Of a DNA stretch of 64,000 nt, positions 42,506-52,552 are shown piece by piece; within the stretch, counting starts at the first letter, position 1, and each line of letters starts with the position of its first letter. Where the stretch lies: positions 1,116,001 through 1,180,000 of the forward strand of contig BCKQ01000003.1 in the NCBI GenBank assembly GCA_001600695.1, read 5' to 3'. The notes beneath the pieces were generated by a model. That model was not told where the DNA came from, did no database searches, and saw only the letters and a list, made by a program, of their open reading frames with translations. This DNA comes from Ascoidea asiatica. Lineage: Eukaryota; Ascomycota; Saccharomycetes; Ascoideales; Ascoideaceae. The position numbers and the translations under genes are program-made.

Positions 42506-44125
42506 ATGGATTCTAAAGTTGGAAGACTGTCATATGAACAATTAAATAATTCAAGTACTTCATTAATCTCAGATTCAAATCCAACTTATTCTCAAGAAAA
42601 TATGAATAGCAATGACATTATAGATAACAATATACATAACAATACTGAAAACATTATCAATAATGACATTGATAGTAGTGAATATGAAATGGTTAAAAAA
42701 AATAATGATGATAAAATAATGTTTGAATATAAGTTTTTAAAAATATCTTTATTAAGTTTTAGATATTATTCTTTTTTAATAATTGGAATATCTTTATTAT
42801 GGCCATGGAATGCATTATTATCTGCATCTCAATATTATTCTATAAGATTTTTAGATAATTTAGTTTTGAAGAAAATCTATTCATCCACAATGATGTCTGT
42901 TACAACCTTAACATCTTTAATTTTTAATTATTATTTAACAAAATTTTTAACAAATAATAAAACAAATTTTTTAAAAAGATTAATTAATGGGCAATTATTA
43001 AATTTTATTATTTTTCTATTATTATCATTAAGTTGTATAATTTTTTTAAATTTAAATTCAATTTTTTTTTTCATTATTTTAATGACTTTAATTTTTTTAA
43101 GTTCAATAAGTGTTTCATTATCACAAACTTCTTCTTTTGCAATTGCAAATGTTTTTGGTCCAATTTATTCTCAAGCAATTTTAGTTGGTCAAGCAATTGC
43201 AGGAGTTTTACCTTCTTTAACATTAATTTTTTCAACTTTGTTATTTAATTATGATGATTTATTAATTAATGATTCAAATAAATTAAATGAATCAAATATT
43301 GCTAAAAAAAATTCAAAAAATTTTAGTGTTATGGCATATTTTTTAATTGGTTCTTTTATAAATTTATTAGCAATCTTCTTTTCTTATATTTCCATCAAAG
43401 GTTTTCCAATTAATGATAATAAAAGTAACAATGATGAAGATAATATTCTCTTACTCAATGAGAATAATATAAATAATGTCAATAATAATATCAATAATAA
43501 TGTCAATAATAATGTCAATAATGATCTCGATAATGATAATGGCGATGATAATCAAAGAAAAGTATCATTTTCAATAATTTGGTCAAAATTAAATTTGATA
43601 TTCATAACTATAATACTAGTTTTTTCAATATCTTTAATTTTTCCACTTTTTGCTTCAAATGTTGTTTCAGTTAATTATATCGAAGATTCAACTTCAAATT
43701 CAATTTTTTCAAATTCAAAATTATTTATACCAATTGCATTTACAATTTGGAATATTGGAGATTTACTTGGTAGAATTATTACAGGTTATTCAAAATTTCA
43801 AATTTTAAAAGAAAAAAATTTATTAATTTATTCATTTTTAAGAATTTTTTTTATACCATTATTATTTTGTTGTAATTTAATTAAATATAAAGAATTAAAT
43901 AAAAATATAATATTCAAATCAGATTTCATTTATCTTTTAATACAATTTTTATTTGGATTATCAAATGGACATTTATGTTCAAATTGTTTTATGAATATTG
44001 CAATGAAAGTTGATACGGATGAAGAAAAAGAAATTGCAGGTGGATATAGTACTGTATTTTTAAGTATTGGATTAGCTTCAGGAAGTTTAATAAGTTATAT
44101 ATTTATACCTCTTGTTTCAAAATAA
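42506..44125 (+). CDS. FUN26: Equilibrative nucleoside transporter (ENT family, Fun26-like)
   Basis: A 539-residue polytopic protein of the ENT family; yeast Fun26 moves nucleosides and nicotinamide riboside across the vacuolar membrane. The first helix ends with WPWN (99-102) and LSASQYY, the ENT signature. Helices continue through SLSQTSSFAIANVFGPIYSQAILVGQAIAGVLPSL. A cytosolic central loop (about 305-360) is Asn/Asp-rich. The second signature NIGDLLGRIITGY begins at Asn416 (Asp419, Arg423). LFGLSNGHLCSNCFMNIA and SIGLASGSLISYIF complete the C terminus. Length is close to the 517 of yeast. The frame extends upstream to TTG at 42494, but the ATG at 42506 is the start used. Convergent with ETR1, 62 bp apart. 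Confidence 0.9.
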   Translation: MDSKVGRLSYEQLNNSSTSLISDSNPTYSQENMNSNDIIDNNIHNNTENIINNDIDSSEYEMVKKNNDDKIMFEYKFLKISLLSFRYYSFLIIGISLLWPWNALLSASQYYSIRFLDNLVLKKIYSSTMMSVTTLTSLIFNYYLTKFLTNNKTNFLKRLINGQLLNFIIFLLLSLSCIIFLNLNSIFFFIILMTLIFLSSISVSLSQTSSFAIANVFGPIYSQAILVGQAIAGVLPSLTLIFSTLLFNYDDLLINDSNKLNESNIAKKNSKNFSVMAYFLIGSFINLLAIFFSYISIKGFPINDNKSNNDEDNILLLNENNINNVNNNINNNVNNNVNNDLDNDNGDDNQRKVSFSIIWSKLNLIFITIILVFSISLIFPLFASNVVSVNYIEDSTSNSIFSNSKLFIPIAFTIWNIGDLLGRIITGYSKFQILKEKNLLIYSFLRIFFIPLLFCCNLIKYKELNKNIIFKSDFIYLLIQFLFGLSNGHLCSNCFMNIAMKVDTDEEKEIAGGYSTVFLSIGLASGSLISYIFIPLVSK

Positions 44126-44141
44126 ACTTCTTTTTTTGTTT

Positions 44142-44179
<38 letters not shown>

Positions 44180-44187
44180 ATGGTTTT
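44126..44187. terminator. Convergent terminator with 31-base poly(T)
   Basis: The 62 bp between the FUN26-like stop and the ETR1-like stop are nearly all T on the plus strand (run 44144-44174), followed by TATAATATGG. The tract is T-rich downstream of FUN26 and A-rich for the opposing gene. Confidence 0.5.
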
Positions 44188-45306
44188 CTAATCATATTTA
44201 AATATAATAGATTGTTTACCTTTACCATTAAAAGAATCATCAATTGCTTTAAGATAAAATTTTAAAATTTCTTCATCATTTAATTTTTTCAAATCTAAAA
44301 TATTTTGAATACTTTTTGCATCAATTAATTTTTTTTCTTGATATAATTTAACAATTTCATCTAATGTTTTTTTTTTACTTTCATTATCTTTTAAAGTAGT
44401 TGCAGTAATCCAAAAACCTTTAAGAGTAATATTTTTGAAGATAAAAGCAGGAGCAGAAATCATTATTGGTTTTAATGAAATTGAACCATAAGTAACTAAA
44501 AATGCATTAAAACCTAATTTATTTGAAATATTTAAAGTTGATTCACCACCAATGAAATCTAAACCTAATAAAATTTGTTTATCATTAATCCAATTTTTAA
44601 TTTGATTATTTGTAAAATCTGAGTCAGCATTTTCTTCTTCAGTTATAATTTTAGTTGCACCTAATTCAAATAATTCTTTTTTTAAAGAATTAAATTCATT
44701 TAAATTTGATTTTTTTCTAATAATATTAATTGAATTTATACCTTTAATTTTACAAATTTGAATAATATATTTACCAACAGAAGAATTTGAACCATTTTGA
44801 ATAATCCAATCACCTTTTTTCAAATTAACAAAATTTGTTAATAATTGTAAAGCAGTACATGGATTAACAGAAATTCCAGTAATTTGATTAATTGATAAAT
44901 TATTTGGAATTTTTAATAAATTATTCTCATTATCAATTAATTTATAATTTGTCCAAGAACCAAAACTTGGAAATAATGGAATACAATAATCATTAATTTT
45001 AAAATTTTTAATATTTGAACCAATTTTTAAAATTTTAAAAGCACCTTCATTACCACCAATTGCTTTTGGTTTTTCAGATAAATTTTTTAATTTACTTATA
45101 AATTTTGGTCTTGAAGGATAAATACCTTGAATTTGAAGTATATCTGATGGATTAAAAGGATGAGAAATAGTTTGAAGTAAAATTTCATTTGGTTTTAAAT
45201 TCTTAATGTTTAATTTATAAGATTCAATACTTAAAACATCCTTTGGATCACCATATTCTGAAAATGATATAGCTTTAACTTCAACTTCATTGGATTCATA
45301 AGACAT
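44188..45306 (-). CDS. ETR1: 2-enoyl thioester reductase (Etr1/MECR family)
   Basis: This 372-residue zinc-free medium-chain dehydrogenase/reductase matches Etr1, the NADPH-dependent trans-2-enoyl-ACP reductase of mitochondrial fatty acid synthesis, which supports lipoic acid and respiration. FNPSDILQIQGIYPSRP (51-67) holds Tyr63, aligned with the catalytic Tyr of the family. GGNEGAFKIL (84-93), FGSWTNYKLI (115-124) and SVNPCTALQLL (146-156) follow. The nucleotide-binding part is WIIQNGSNSSVGKYIIQICK (167-186). GKGKQSIIFKYD ends the protein as in yeast. The N terminus is unusual: MSYESNEVEVKAISF begins almost directly with the first strand and is acidic, so no mitochondrial presequence is visible. 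An in-frame TAA lies 16-18 bases upstream of the ATG, so a longer contiguous start is excluded. Confidence 0.9.
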   Translation of the reverse strand: MSYESNEVEVKAISFSEYGDPKDVLSIESYKLNIKNLKPNEILLQTISHPFNPSDILQIQGIYPSRPKFISKLKNLSEKPKAIGGNEGAFKILKIGSNIKNFKINDYCIPLFPSFGSWTNYKLIDNENNLLKIPNNLSINQITGISVNPCTALQLLTNFVNLKKGDWIIQNGSNSSVGKYIIQICKIKGINSINIIRKKSNLNEFNSLKKELFELGATKIITEEENADSDFTNNQIKNWINDKQILLGLDFIGGESTLNISNKLGFNAFLVTYGSISLKPIMISAPAFIFKNITLKGFWITATTLKDNESKKKTLDEIVKLYQEKKLIDAKSIQNILDLKKLNDEEILKFYLKAIDDSFNGKGKQSIIFKYD

Positions 45307-45682
45307 TTTTGAAAAGTTTAATTAGATAGAAAATATAATATATAGATTTAGACTGCTTTCAAATAGATGAGAATATATTTAAAAGCGGAAATAATAAAAA
45401 TAATAAATCATGAAAAGGAACCTTTTTATAATTTTTTTTTTATATTAAAAGAAGAGTACTCACTTGTTCATTATAAAAAGATTATTAATTGGATTGCTTG
45501 AATATATTCTTATTCAATTTGTCAGCTAGTTTCCACTTAGTTTATTGAGTCAATTGAGTTTGAGCATTCTTCTGGAAGGAAGAAAGAAAAATTGAAGTGG
45601 TTTGTCATCCTTCTTTTTTTTTGTTTATTTTTTGTTTATTTTTTGTTTATTTTGCTTATTTTGCTTATTTTGTTTGTGTTGC

Positions 45683-45702
45683 GGGCGGGTAGCGGGTGCG
45701 GG
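45683..45702 (+). other. Canonical G-quadruplex motif
   Basis: Four GGG runs (45683-45685, 45687-45689, 45694-45696, 45700-45702) are separated by loops of 1, 4 and 3 bases. It lies about 380 bp upstream of the ETR1-like start. Confidence 0.85.
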
Positions 45703-45845
45703 AAGCAAACAGCCGAGTTGGCCAGATTCGGAGTAAAAATACCCGCTCCGATTTTTTTGGGTCAAATAAAATCAAAATGTAGGACGGAACTCTGGTGTAG
45801 GACGGGACACTTCAGAAGTTTATACTACTTTTTGAACAAGAAAAT

Positions 45846-45884
45846 AATTACAATTACAATTACAATTACAATTACAATAGTAAC
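45846..45884. repeat. ACAATT hexanucleotide microsatellite
   Basis: About six tandem ATTACA/ACAATT units just downstream of the MNN4-like stop. Confidence 0.9.
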
Positions 45885-45901
45885 ATTTTATAATCATTTA
45901 T

Positions 45902-48898
45902 TTAGACAAGTTGAGTTAAACTGAGATCTGAGTTTGTTATTGGTTTGGTTTCATAAAGATCTAAATATCTATTCAGGTATCTCAATGAAATTAATGTTAA
46001 TTTCCATGAATTTTCATCAAAAGTTTCTTTAACATTTATAAAATGACTACTTGAAGGTATTTGTAAAACTTTTTGATCTTCATTGAAACTTTCATTATTT
46101 TCTTCTTTAAATTTTTTTAATCTTTCCTTTTTTTCATTTTCAAATTCAATTAATCTTCTCATTTCTTCATTTGAATAAGGTAATTGACAATTATTTACAT
46201 AATTATTAAAAATGCCATTTTTACTTTTATTATAATTATTATTAGTTCCAGTACTATTACTACCTCTTAAACATAAAGAATCCCATTCAAACATTGATCT
46301 CATCCAAAGTTGTCCAATATCATGCATTTGTTCTTTTGGAAAAAATTCACATTTGATATTACTTTCCTTATTATTTATTTCTAGATTTTCAAAATTATTA
46401 CCATTTTGATGTTTTAAACATTTTTTACCATTTTTTATCCATCCAGAAATTTCTTTAATATATTCATAATCTCTATATTTCATAGATTTTAATCCTTTAT
46501 TATATTCTTTATATAAAACAATATCATGTTTATTTACAACATTTGTAATTTTTCCTTCATATAATGTTCTTCTTAATGGACTTAAATCTTCAAATTCATA
46601 ATTATGATAATTTTTATCTCCATAATTAATAATTTTTTTACTTAAAAATATATTTTTTAAATTTTTTTCTCTCATTTTTTCTTCAATACTTTTTTTTAAT
46701 TCTGAAATTCCAGTAATATCAATATAAAGTCCAGATTGTACATCTATTATTCTACCATCAATAACATTATTACCATTACCATGTTCTCTTTCAATAAACC
46801 ATGGATTAATTTCAATTAAATATTTTCCAAATCCATTAATTGGATTTTCAATAATTAATGTATTATTAAAATTAATTGCTAAATATTCTAAATGTTTAAT
46901 TGGAATTTGAACATCACCATCCATATCCCAAAAAAATGAATTACCTGACCATCTCCAACTTAATAAATTTCCATGAGAAATCCAGGAAATTAATTTCTCA
47001 TCTTCACAAAATTCAAACCATGTTCTAAATAAATGATGAAAAATTAAATATTTTTCTTGATGATTTAAAATTCTTTTAAAAAATCTCCAATCATAATGTG
47101 TACCTAATAAACTTGTATCATTTATTAATGAAGTTTCATGAAAAAATTTCTCACTTTTTTCAATATATGGATAATTTTTAATTAATAAATTTAAATAATT
47201 ATGATTAATATGATGCAATTCAGGTATATTTGGATCAAGTTCAGTTTTTCTAACTTCTTCAATTCTTTTAACAATATCAAATTTTAAATCATTTTTATTT
47301 AAATTTATAAATAATTTATTTTCATATTTTTCAATTGAATTAAAAATATTATCATTATTAATATTAATATCTAATTTTTTAATTTGATTAATATTATGAT
47401 CATTGAAATTAGTTAAAAGAGAATTTCTAGTTTCTAATCTTGATGGATTTAAAGATAAATCATAATCATTTATATTTATATGTTTATTTTTATCTTTTGA
47501 TAAAATTGTATACATTTCAATTAAAGAATTAATTTCATTTTCAGGAAATAATTTAAGATTTTTATTAAAATTATGATTAATTTTTAAATATTGAGTTAAT
47601 TGTTTAATTATACCATTATTTTCATTAAAAATTCCTTTATAAAAATAAATTTGATTATCTTTTTTTTTTAATTTTGATGGAATACTTGTACCAAAAGAAT
47701 TTTTAACTTTAATTGAAAAATTTATATTTTTTTTTTCATCTTTTGATTTAAAACCAGTAAAATATAATTTATTAACAGGTACATTATTTGCAGCTAAATA
47801 AGCCATTCCCTTTAAAGCTTTTAAATCACTTGATTCATTTTTAGTAAAATTACTTAAAGCAAAATCAGTTAAAGTTTTAATTTTTTCAATTTCTAACCAA
47901 GTATTTGAATTTGAAAGTTTTTTAAATTTTTTTGATTTTAAAATATTTTTTTTATAAAAAATTCCATTTCTTATAAAACCTTGATTATATTCATTATATT
48001 TATTATGCATAATAATATTTGAATTAAAATTATTATTTAAATTATTATTTATAAATAAATCATTTTGATAAAATTCAATAAATTTATCAGGAATTTTTAT
48101 CCAATCTTCCCAAGCAAAAGGTAATTGAATATTATCAAAGTTATCATTATCATAATTATAGTTTGAATTTAAATTTAAATTTAAATTTTTGTGAATATAA
48201 TTTTTTTTCTGTAATTGTAATCTTAGATAAATTATATGAATTAAAGTTGTAAATCTATAATCAAATTTTTTATAATTTAAATCTTTTTTATTTGAAAACC
48301 AATTTATATAAATTGAATTTGAATTTGAATTTAAATTATAATTTGAAGAATTATTATAATTATGATTAAAAAAATTGAATTTATTTAAGAAATTGAAATT
48401 TAATTTAAAAAAAATTGATTTTTTAATAAGTGGTTGAATTAATTTAAAATTTAAATCAATTGGAGAAATTTGATAGAATGGATTGAATTGATTAAGATCA
48501 TTATAAATATTAAAATTATTTAAGAAATTAGATTGATGATGATTTAAAAAATTTAAATTTTTTTCAAATTTATTTTTATTTCTTAAATTTTTTCTATTTA
48601 AATTATTAATATTATTATTATTATTATTAATATTATTTAATTTATTTGAATTTATAATTTCATTTTCATATAATTGAATTAAATTTTTATCTAAATAATT
48701 TGAATTTAATAAATCATCAGATAAAGAATATTGATAATTGTAATTATAATTAAGATTTGAAAAAGATAAATTTTTTGATAATGAATAAAAAAATAAAATT
48801 ACAATTGAAGAAATTAAAGAAAATAATATAATTTTTTTTTTTCTAAAAATATTTAAAAAAATTGAATAAATATTACAAAAAATATTGAAATAAGACAT
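45902..48898 (-). CDS. MNN4: LicD-family mannan phosphorylation protein (Mnn4-like)
   Basis: A 998-residue type II Golgi-type protein. The N terminus has one hydrophobic anchor (about 20-42: KKIILFSLISSIVILFFYSL) and then an Asn/Leu/Phe-rich stem. The catalytic region is of the LicD/Mnn4 family, involved in adding mannosylphosphate to cell-wall mannan. It shows WRFFKRILNHQEKYLIFHHL, HGNLLSWRW beginning at His642, and FFWDMDGDVQIP with the acidic metal-binding cluster Asp658, Asp660 and Asp662. NPWFIEREHGNGNNVIDGRIID and GLYIDITGI follow, and then RTLYEGKITNVVN. Yeast Mnn4 (about 1,180 residues) ends in a long Lys/Glu repeat that is not present here; the tail has only a short EKKERLKKFKEE. It could also match Mnn14, a close paralogue. 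Tandem with GWT1 (407 bp). Confidence 0.88.
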   Translation of the reverse strand: MSYFNIFCNIYSIFLNIFRKKKIILFSLISSIVILFFYSLSKNLSFSNLNYNYNYQYSLSDDLLNSNYLDKNLIQLYENEIINSNKLNNINNNNNNINNLNRKNLRNKNKFEKNLNFLNHHQSNFLNNFNIYNDLNQFNPFYQISPIDLNFKLIQPLIKKSIFFKLNFNFLNKFNFFNHNYNNSSNYNLNSNSNSIYINWFSNKKDLNYKKFDYRFTTLIHIIYLRLQLQKKNYIHKNLNLNLNSNYNYDNDNFDNIQLPFAWEDWIKIPDKFIEFYQNDLFINNNLNNNFNSNIIMHNKYNEYNQGFIRNGIFYKKNILKSKKFKKLSNSNTWLEIEKIKTLTDFALSNFTKNESSDLKALKGMAYLAANNVPVNKLYFTGFKSKDEKKNINFSIKVKNSFGTSIPSKLKKKDNQIYFYKGIFNENNGIIKQLTQYLKINHNFNKNLKLFPENEINSLIEMYTILSKDKNKHININDYDLSLNPSRLETRNSLLTNFNDHNINQIKKLDININNDNIFNSIEKYENKLFINLNKNDLKFDIVKRIEEVRKTELDPNIPELHHINHNYLNLLIKNYPYIEKSEKFFHETSLINDTSLLGTHYDWRFFKRILNHQEKYLIFHHLFRTWFEFCEDEKLISWISHGNLLSWRWSGNSFFWDMDGDVQIPIKHLEYLAINFNNTLIIENPINGFGKYLIEINPWFIEREHGNGNNVIDGRIIDVQSGLYIDITGISELKKSIEEKMREKNLKNIFLSKKIINYGDKNYHNYEFEDLSPLRRTLYEGKITNVVNKHDIVLYKEYNKGLKSMKYRDYEYIKEISGWIKNGKKCLKHQNGNNFENLEINNKESNIKCEFFPKEQMHDIGQLWMRSMFEWDSLCLRGSNSTGTNNNYNKSKNGIFNNYVNNCQLPYSNEEMRRLIEFENEKKERLKKFKEENNESFNEDQKVLQIPSSSHFINVKETFDENSWKLTLISLRYLNRYLDLYETKPITNSDLSLTQLV

Positions 48899-49080
48899 AA
48901 TTTGAAAATGGAATTAAATATATCTATGATTATATCTATGATTGTATTAATATTAATATAAAATAAGATGATTTATTAATATAAAATGAAGGATTTAAAT
49001 GACAAAGTATATGACAAAGAGTAAATGACAAGATGAATGATAAATGAGGATATAAATGAAATAAAGATGATTAAAAATGG

Positions 49081-49117
49081 AATTGAAATTGAAATTGAAA
49101 TTGAAATTGAAATTGAA
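49081..49117. repeat. AATTGA hexanucleotide microsatellite
   Basis: Six tandem units on the plus strand, about 185 bp upstream of the MNN4-like start. Confidence 0.9.
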
Positions 49118-49281
49118 GTGAAACATTTTCAATCAAAGTGTTTTTTCAAATAACGTTACACAAAGCTTTAATGAAATATTTCAATATTTGAGTAATAAAT
49201 GAAGAAATGAAGAAATTAATATATTTGATATATTTGATATACTTGAGACCAGAATCATGGAAGGAGTATAGAAATAGAGCC

Positions 49282-49293
49282 TCCGTTAACGGA
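49282..49293. repeat. 12-bp perfect palindrome TCCGTTAACGGA
   Basis: Self-complementary word 11 bp beyond the GWT1 stop. It contains the same TTAACG core that clusters at 8.6-8.8 kb. Confidence 0.6.
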
Positions 49294-49304
49294 AATTTGA
49301 ATAT

Positions 49305-50981
49305 TCAGAGTTTGATGGTAATTCCTGAGCGACGGAAAAAGACGGAAACAGAGGCTAGGACAGCACAGTAAAGACTTAGGACTACCAACGAAAGATTTGG
49401 GGAAGCATCCAATGTGTTTATGGACATGTTAATAAAACCAGTTAAAATATTTGCAATGAGAAAAATTGCAAGAGAATTATTATTGACAGCTTCTAAAGTA
49501 TATGGAATATTATCATAAGAAGTGATGGAAGTGGTGAATATTAATTCTTTAGTCGTTGTTGATGTTGATGATGATGATGATGAAAAGAAGTTTAATTTTA
49601 TTAATTTATTATTAATTTTTTGAAAAAAATAATCAATGAATTTAAAAGCAAATAAGAAATTAATATTATAACTTACAACCCAAAGAACATAAGATAAATT
49701 TGCTAATTTTCTTGAGATTCCAAGATGAGTGAATTTATAAATATAAAAAAATAAAAAATTGAATATTATGAAATGATAAAATAAACCAATTGTTGAAGAA
49801 ACTGTGAAGAAATTATAAATTTTATTATAAATTTTATTATAAATTTTATTATAAATTTTATTATAAATTTTCTTATTTTTATTTGATTTTTCATTGATAT
49901 AATAATTAATAATTTTAGATTTATTTGAAATTTTTAAAAAATTTAATGGAGTTTTTAAATTTATTAATAATAAATTACCAATTGATTGAGAAATTAAAAA
50001 AATGGATAAATAACCAAAGAATGAGAATATACCTTCTTTATTTTTTGAAATTAAATTAATTCTTGGAGATAATAATATATAAGATAATAAATTTGTTTTA
50101 ATTAATAAAATTTCATAAATTATTGAAATTAATAAACCTTGAATGAATTTTGGTAATAAAAATTTAATTTTTAAAAAATTTAAAATTAATTCAATTAATA
50201 AAATTATTGGATTTAAAAGAGATAAAGTTATAAAAAAATTCCAATGAATACCATATTCAGAAATATGTTCTTGATAATTTAAAAATTTTATTGATAAAGA
50301 TCTAAATAAACCTAAAATAAAAATAGGTAATGAATTTTTTATTGAAATTTTCAAATTAGAATTTAATTGATTATTATTATTAATATTATTATTAAAATTT
50401 TGTTTAAGATAATTTCTTGAAGATACTAAACCCATTGAAAATACAAAAGAACCAACACCTAAATCCATTAAAGAAGTTCCCCAATTTTCAACTTTTGCAA
50501 ATCTTCTTGGAAAAATTTTAAAATCAACAGATAAAATTGCAATTGAAGTAATTATCATCATATTTGATCTATAAATAGTAATAAAAGATTTTTTTGAAAT
50601 TAAATTTTTTATTGATAAATTATTTATATCAATATTAATAATTGAATTTTTATTTTTTATTTTATTATTATTAGATTTATTATTAGATTTATTATTAAAT
50701 AATATAATAATTAATATAATAATTGGAAATATAATTAAAATATTTAATAATATTGGATTATTTGAATATAAAGTTATTGATAATAATAATATAAACCAAT
50801 TTAATAAAAAATCAAGAATTAAATTATTTTTTAAAAATTTTATATAATTATTAATTAAACAATATAAAATAAAAGTTGTTAATGAAATTAAAGTAATTAA
50901 ATAAATTTCAGAAATATAACCACCTTGTAAATCAGTTACAAATTGTTCTTTTCTTTGTTTCAATGATAAAGTTGCCTCCAT
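49305..50981 (-). CDS. GWT1: GPI-anchor inositol acyltransferase Gwt1
   Basis: Gwt1 acylates the inositol of GlcN-PI in GPI-anchor synthesis, in the ER membrane. The 558-residue protein begins like yeast Gwt1 (SLKQRKEQFVTDLQGGYISEI). It has about a dozen hydrophobic helices and the conserved core YRSNMMIITSIAILSVDFKIFPRRFAKVENWGTSLMDLGVGSFVFSMGLVSSR. YQEHISEYGIHWNFFITLSLL and GIFSFFGYLSIFL follow. SRKLANLSYVLWVVSYN and NILTGFINMSINTLD lead to the short C-terminal tail RRSGITIKL. Yeast Gwt1 is 490 residues; additions include a KIYN tetrapeptide repeated five times (a 12-bp repeat at about 49818-49875). It shares no close promoter with FOL2, whose start is 626 bp away. Confidence 0.95.
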   Translation of the reverse strand: MEATLSLKQRKEQFVTDLQGGYISEIYLITLISLTTFILYCLINNYIKFLKNNLILDFLLNWFILLLSITLYSNNPILLNILIIFPIIILIIILFNNKSNNKSNNNKIKNKNSIINIDINNLSIKNLISKKSFITIYRSNMMIITSIAILSVDFKIFPRRFAKVENWGTSLMDLGVGSFVFSMGLVSSRNYLKQNFNNNINNNNQLNSNLKISIKNSLPIFILGLFRSLSIKFLNYQEHISEYGIHWNFFITLSLLNPIILLIELILNFLKIKFLLPKFIQGLLISIIYEILLIKTNLLSYILLSPRINLISKNKEGIFSFFGYLSIFLISQSIGNLLLINLKTPLNFLKISNKSKIINYYINEKSNKNKKIYNKIYNKIYNKIYNKIYNFFTVSSTIGLFYHFIIFNFLFFYIYKFTHLGISRKLANLSYVLWVVSYNINFLFAFKFIDYFFQKINNKLIKLNFFSSSSSSTSTTTKELIFTTSITSYDNIPYTLEAVNNNSLAIFLIANILTGFINMSINTLDASPNLSLVVLSLYCAVLASVSVFFRRSGITIKL

Positions 50982-51607
50982 TGTGATTGTTGTAGTTCTT
51001 CTTCTTCTTCTTCTTCTTCTCTTTGATCTTCTTCTCTTATTCCTATTGAATTATTATCAATTGATTGATTGATTGATAAATGATTGATTGATTGATTGAT
51101 GAATGAATAAATGAATAAATAAACAAATAAATAAACAAATAAACAAATAACAGATCAAGAGACTGAGAAATGAGAAATTGACAGTGCAGCAGAAGAAGAC
51201 AAGAAAACGAAGTGTTTCACACCAACACCGCCACAGAGCACCGGCGGCGGGTGGTGGCCGAGAATAGGCTTCGTGTGGCGGTGCAGAGAAAAGTTTTCAG
51301 TTCTCGAAACAAACAGAGAGAAGGGCAGCAGTGGTGGGAGTAGTGGTGGGAGTAGTGGTAGTGGTAGTATTATTGTCGTATCGAGAATAACGAGCTTGGA
51401 TAGTGACTGATTACACTAACAATAAATTTATATTTATTTCATATTTATCTCATCTCATCTCATTATCTTATTATCTCGTTATATCATTATATCATTGTAT
51501 CTCATTAAACCTCACATGAATAAATAATATTGTATTATAATATAAACATAAACATAAACATATCCACTTTAACTACTCAAATAATCCGACTTTAATATAT
51601 ATTAGAC
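50982..51607. promoter_or_regulatory. Divergent promoter region of GWT1 and FOL2
   Basis: Contains a TTC/CTT-rich run beside GWT1 (51000-51025), TTGATTGA repeats, and a GC-rich core (51220-51370). In the core, CACCGCCAC (51227-51235) and GTGGCGGTG (51276-51284) form 9-bp inverted arms. A G-rich stretch GGTGGGAGTAGTGGTGGGAG lies near 51332-51352. No gene seen. Confidence 0.5.
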
Positions 51608-51714
51608 ATGTCTAAAGAAAAAGTGTCTTCAGAAATTTCTGAAGAACTTTCTGAAGAACTTTCTGAAAAATTAAATCATTTACAATTAAATAATGAATCA
51701 ACTTCTTCAACTCA

Positions 51715-51754
<40 letters not shown>

Positions 51755-52552
51755 GAACCTCATATACATTCAAATTTATTAAATGGTGAAATTTCAAATG
51801 ATATAATAAATCCATCAAAATTATTAATTAAAAAAAATAATTATATTGATCGTATAAATAATAATAAAACTCCATTACAAACAAGACCTGCTTCTCCATA
51901 TACTTTAAATCCTCCAATTGATTTTGATGGTTTATCATGGCCTTCAATTGGTTCAAGAGAAAGATTAAATGAATCAATTTTAAATAAAGATAAAAGAATT
52001 TTAAATATTTCAAATTCAATTTCAAATATCTTAGAACAAATTGGTGAAGATAAAATTAGAGAAGGTCTTTTAGAAACTCCTGAAAGATTTGCAAAATCAA
52101 TTTTATTCTTCACTAAAGGTTATCAAGATAATATTAGAGATGTTATTAAAAATGCTGTATTTGAAGAAGATCATGATGAAATGGTACTTGTTAAAGATAT
52201 TAATATTTTTTCATTATGTGAACATCATATTGTACCTTTTTATGGAAAATGTCATATTGCTTATATACCAAATAAAAAAGTTTTAGGTTTAAGTAAATTA
52301 GCAAGAATTGCAGAAATGTATTCAAGAAGATTACAAGTTCAAGAAAGGTTAACAAAACAAATTGCAATGGCAATTACTGAAATTTTAAAACCAATGGGTG
52401 TTGCTGTTGTTATAGAATGTACTCATATGTGTATGGTAAGTAGAGGAATTCAAAAAGTTGGTTCTTCAACAACTACAAGTTGTATGCTTGGTTGTTTTAG
52501 ATCTCAACAAAAAACAAGAGATGAATTTTTAACTCTTCTTTCAAGAAAATAG
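51608..52552 (+). CDS. FOL2: GTP cyclohydrolase I
   Basis: Fol2 converts GTP to dihydroneopterin triphosphate, the first step of folate (tetrahydropterin) synthesis, as a cytosolic homodecamer. The catalytic domain (about 135-312) is complete: [22 protein letters not shown], then [20 protein letters not shown] with zinc ligands Cys204 and His207. [26 protein letters not shown] and [14 protein letters not shown] follow, with the third ligand Cys275, and then the [10 protein letters not shown] loop. The protein has 314 residues against 243 in S. cerevisiae. The excess is an N-terminal low-complexity region with a [11 protein letters not shown] repeat and a 12-residue Asn run. The start is the only ATG upstream of the domain in frame. 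Confidence 0.96.

Larger units (their letters stand above)
45307..45901. other. 595-bp intergenic region with GC-rich island and G-quadruplex motif
   Basis: Upstream region of the ETR1-like gene and downstream region of the MNN4-like gene. It includes TTTTTTGTTTATT repeats (45608-45675), a canonical G-quadruplex motif (45683-45702), an island to about 45830 with CGGAG/CTCCG complementarity (45740-45761), and an ACAATT array (45846-45884). No coding sequence is called. Confidence 0.5.
48899..49304. promoter_or_regulatory. Promoter region of the MNN4-like gene / 3' region of GWT1
   Basis: AT-rich, with TATAAATGACAAA-type repeats (48970-49040), an AATTGA array (49081-49117) and a 12-bp palindrome TCCGTTAACGGA (49282-49293) next to the GWT1 stop. 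Confidence 0.45.
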
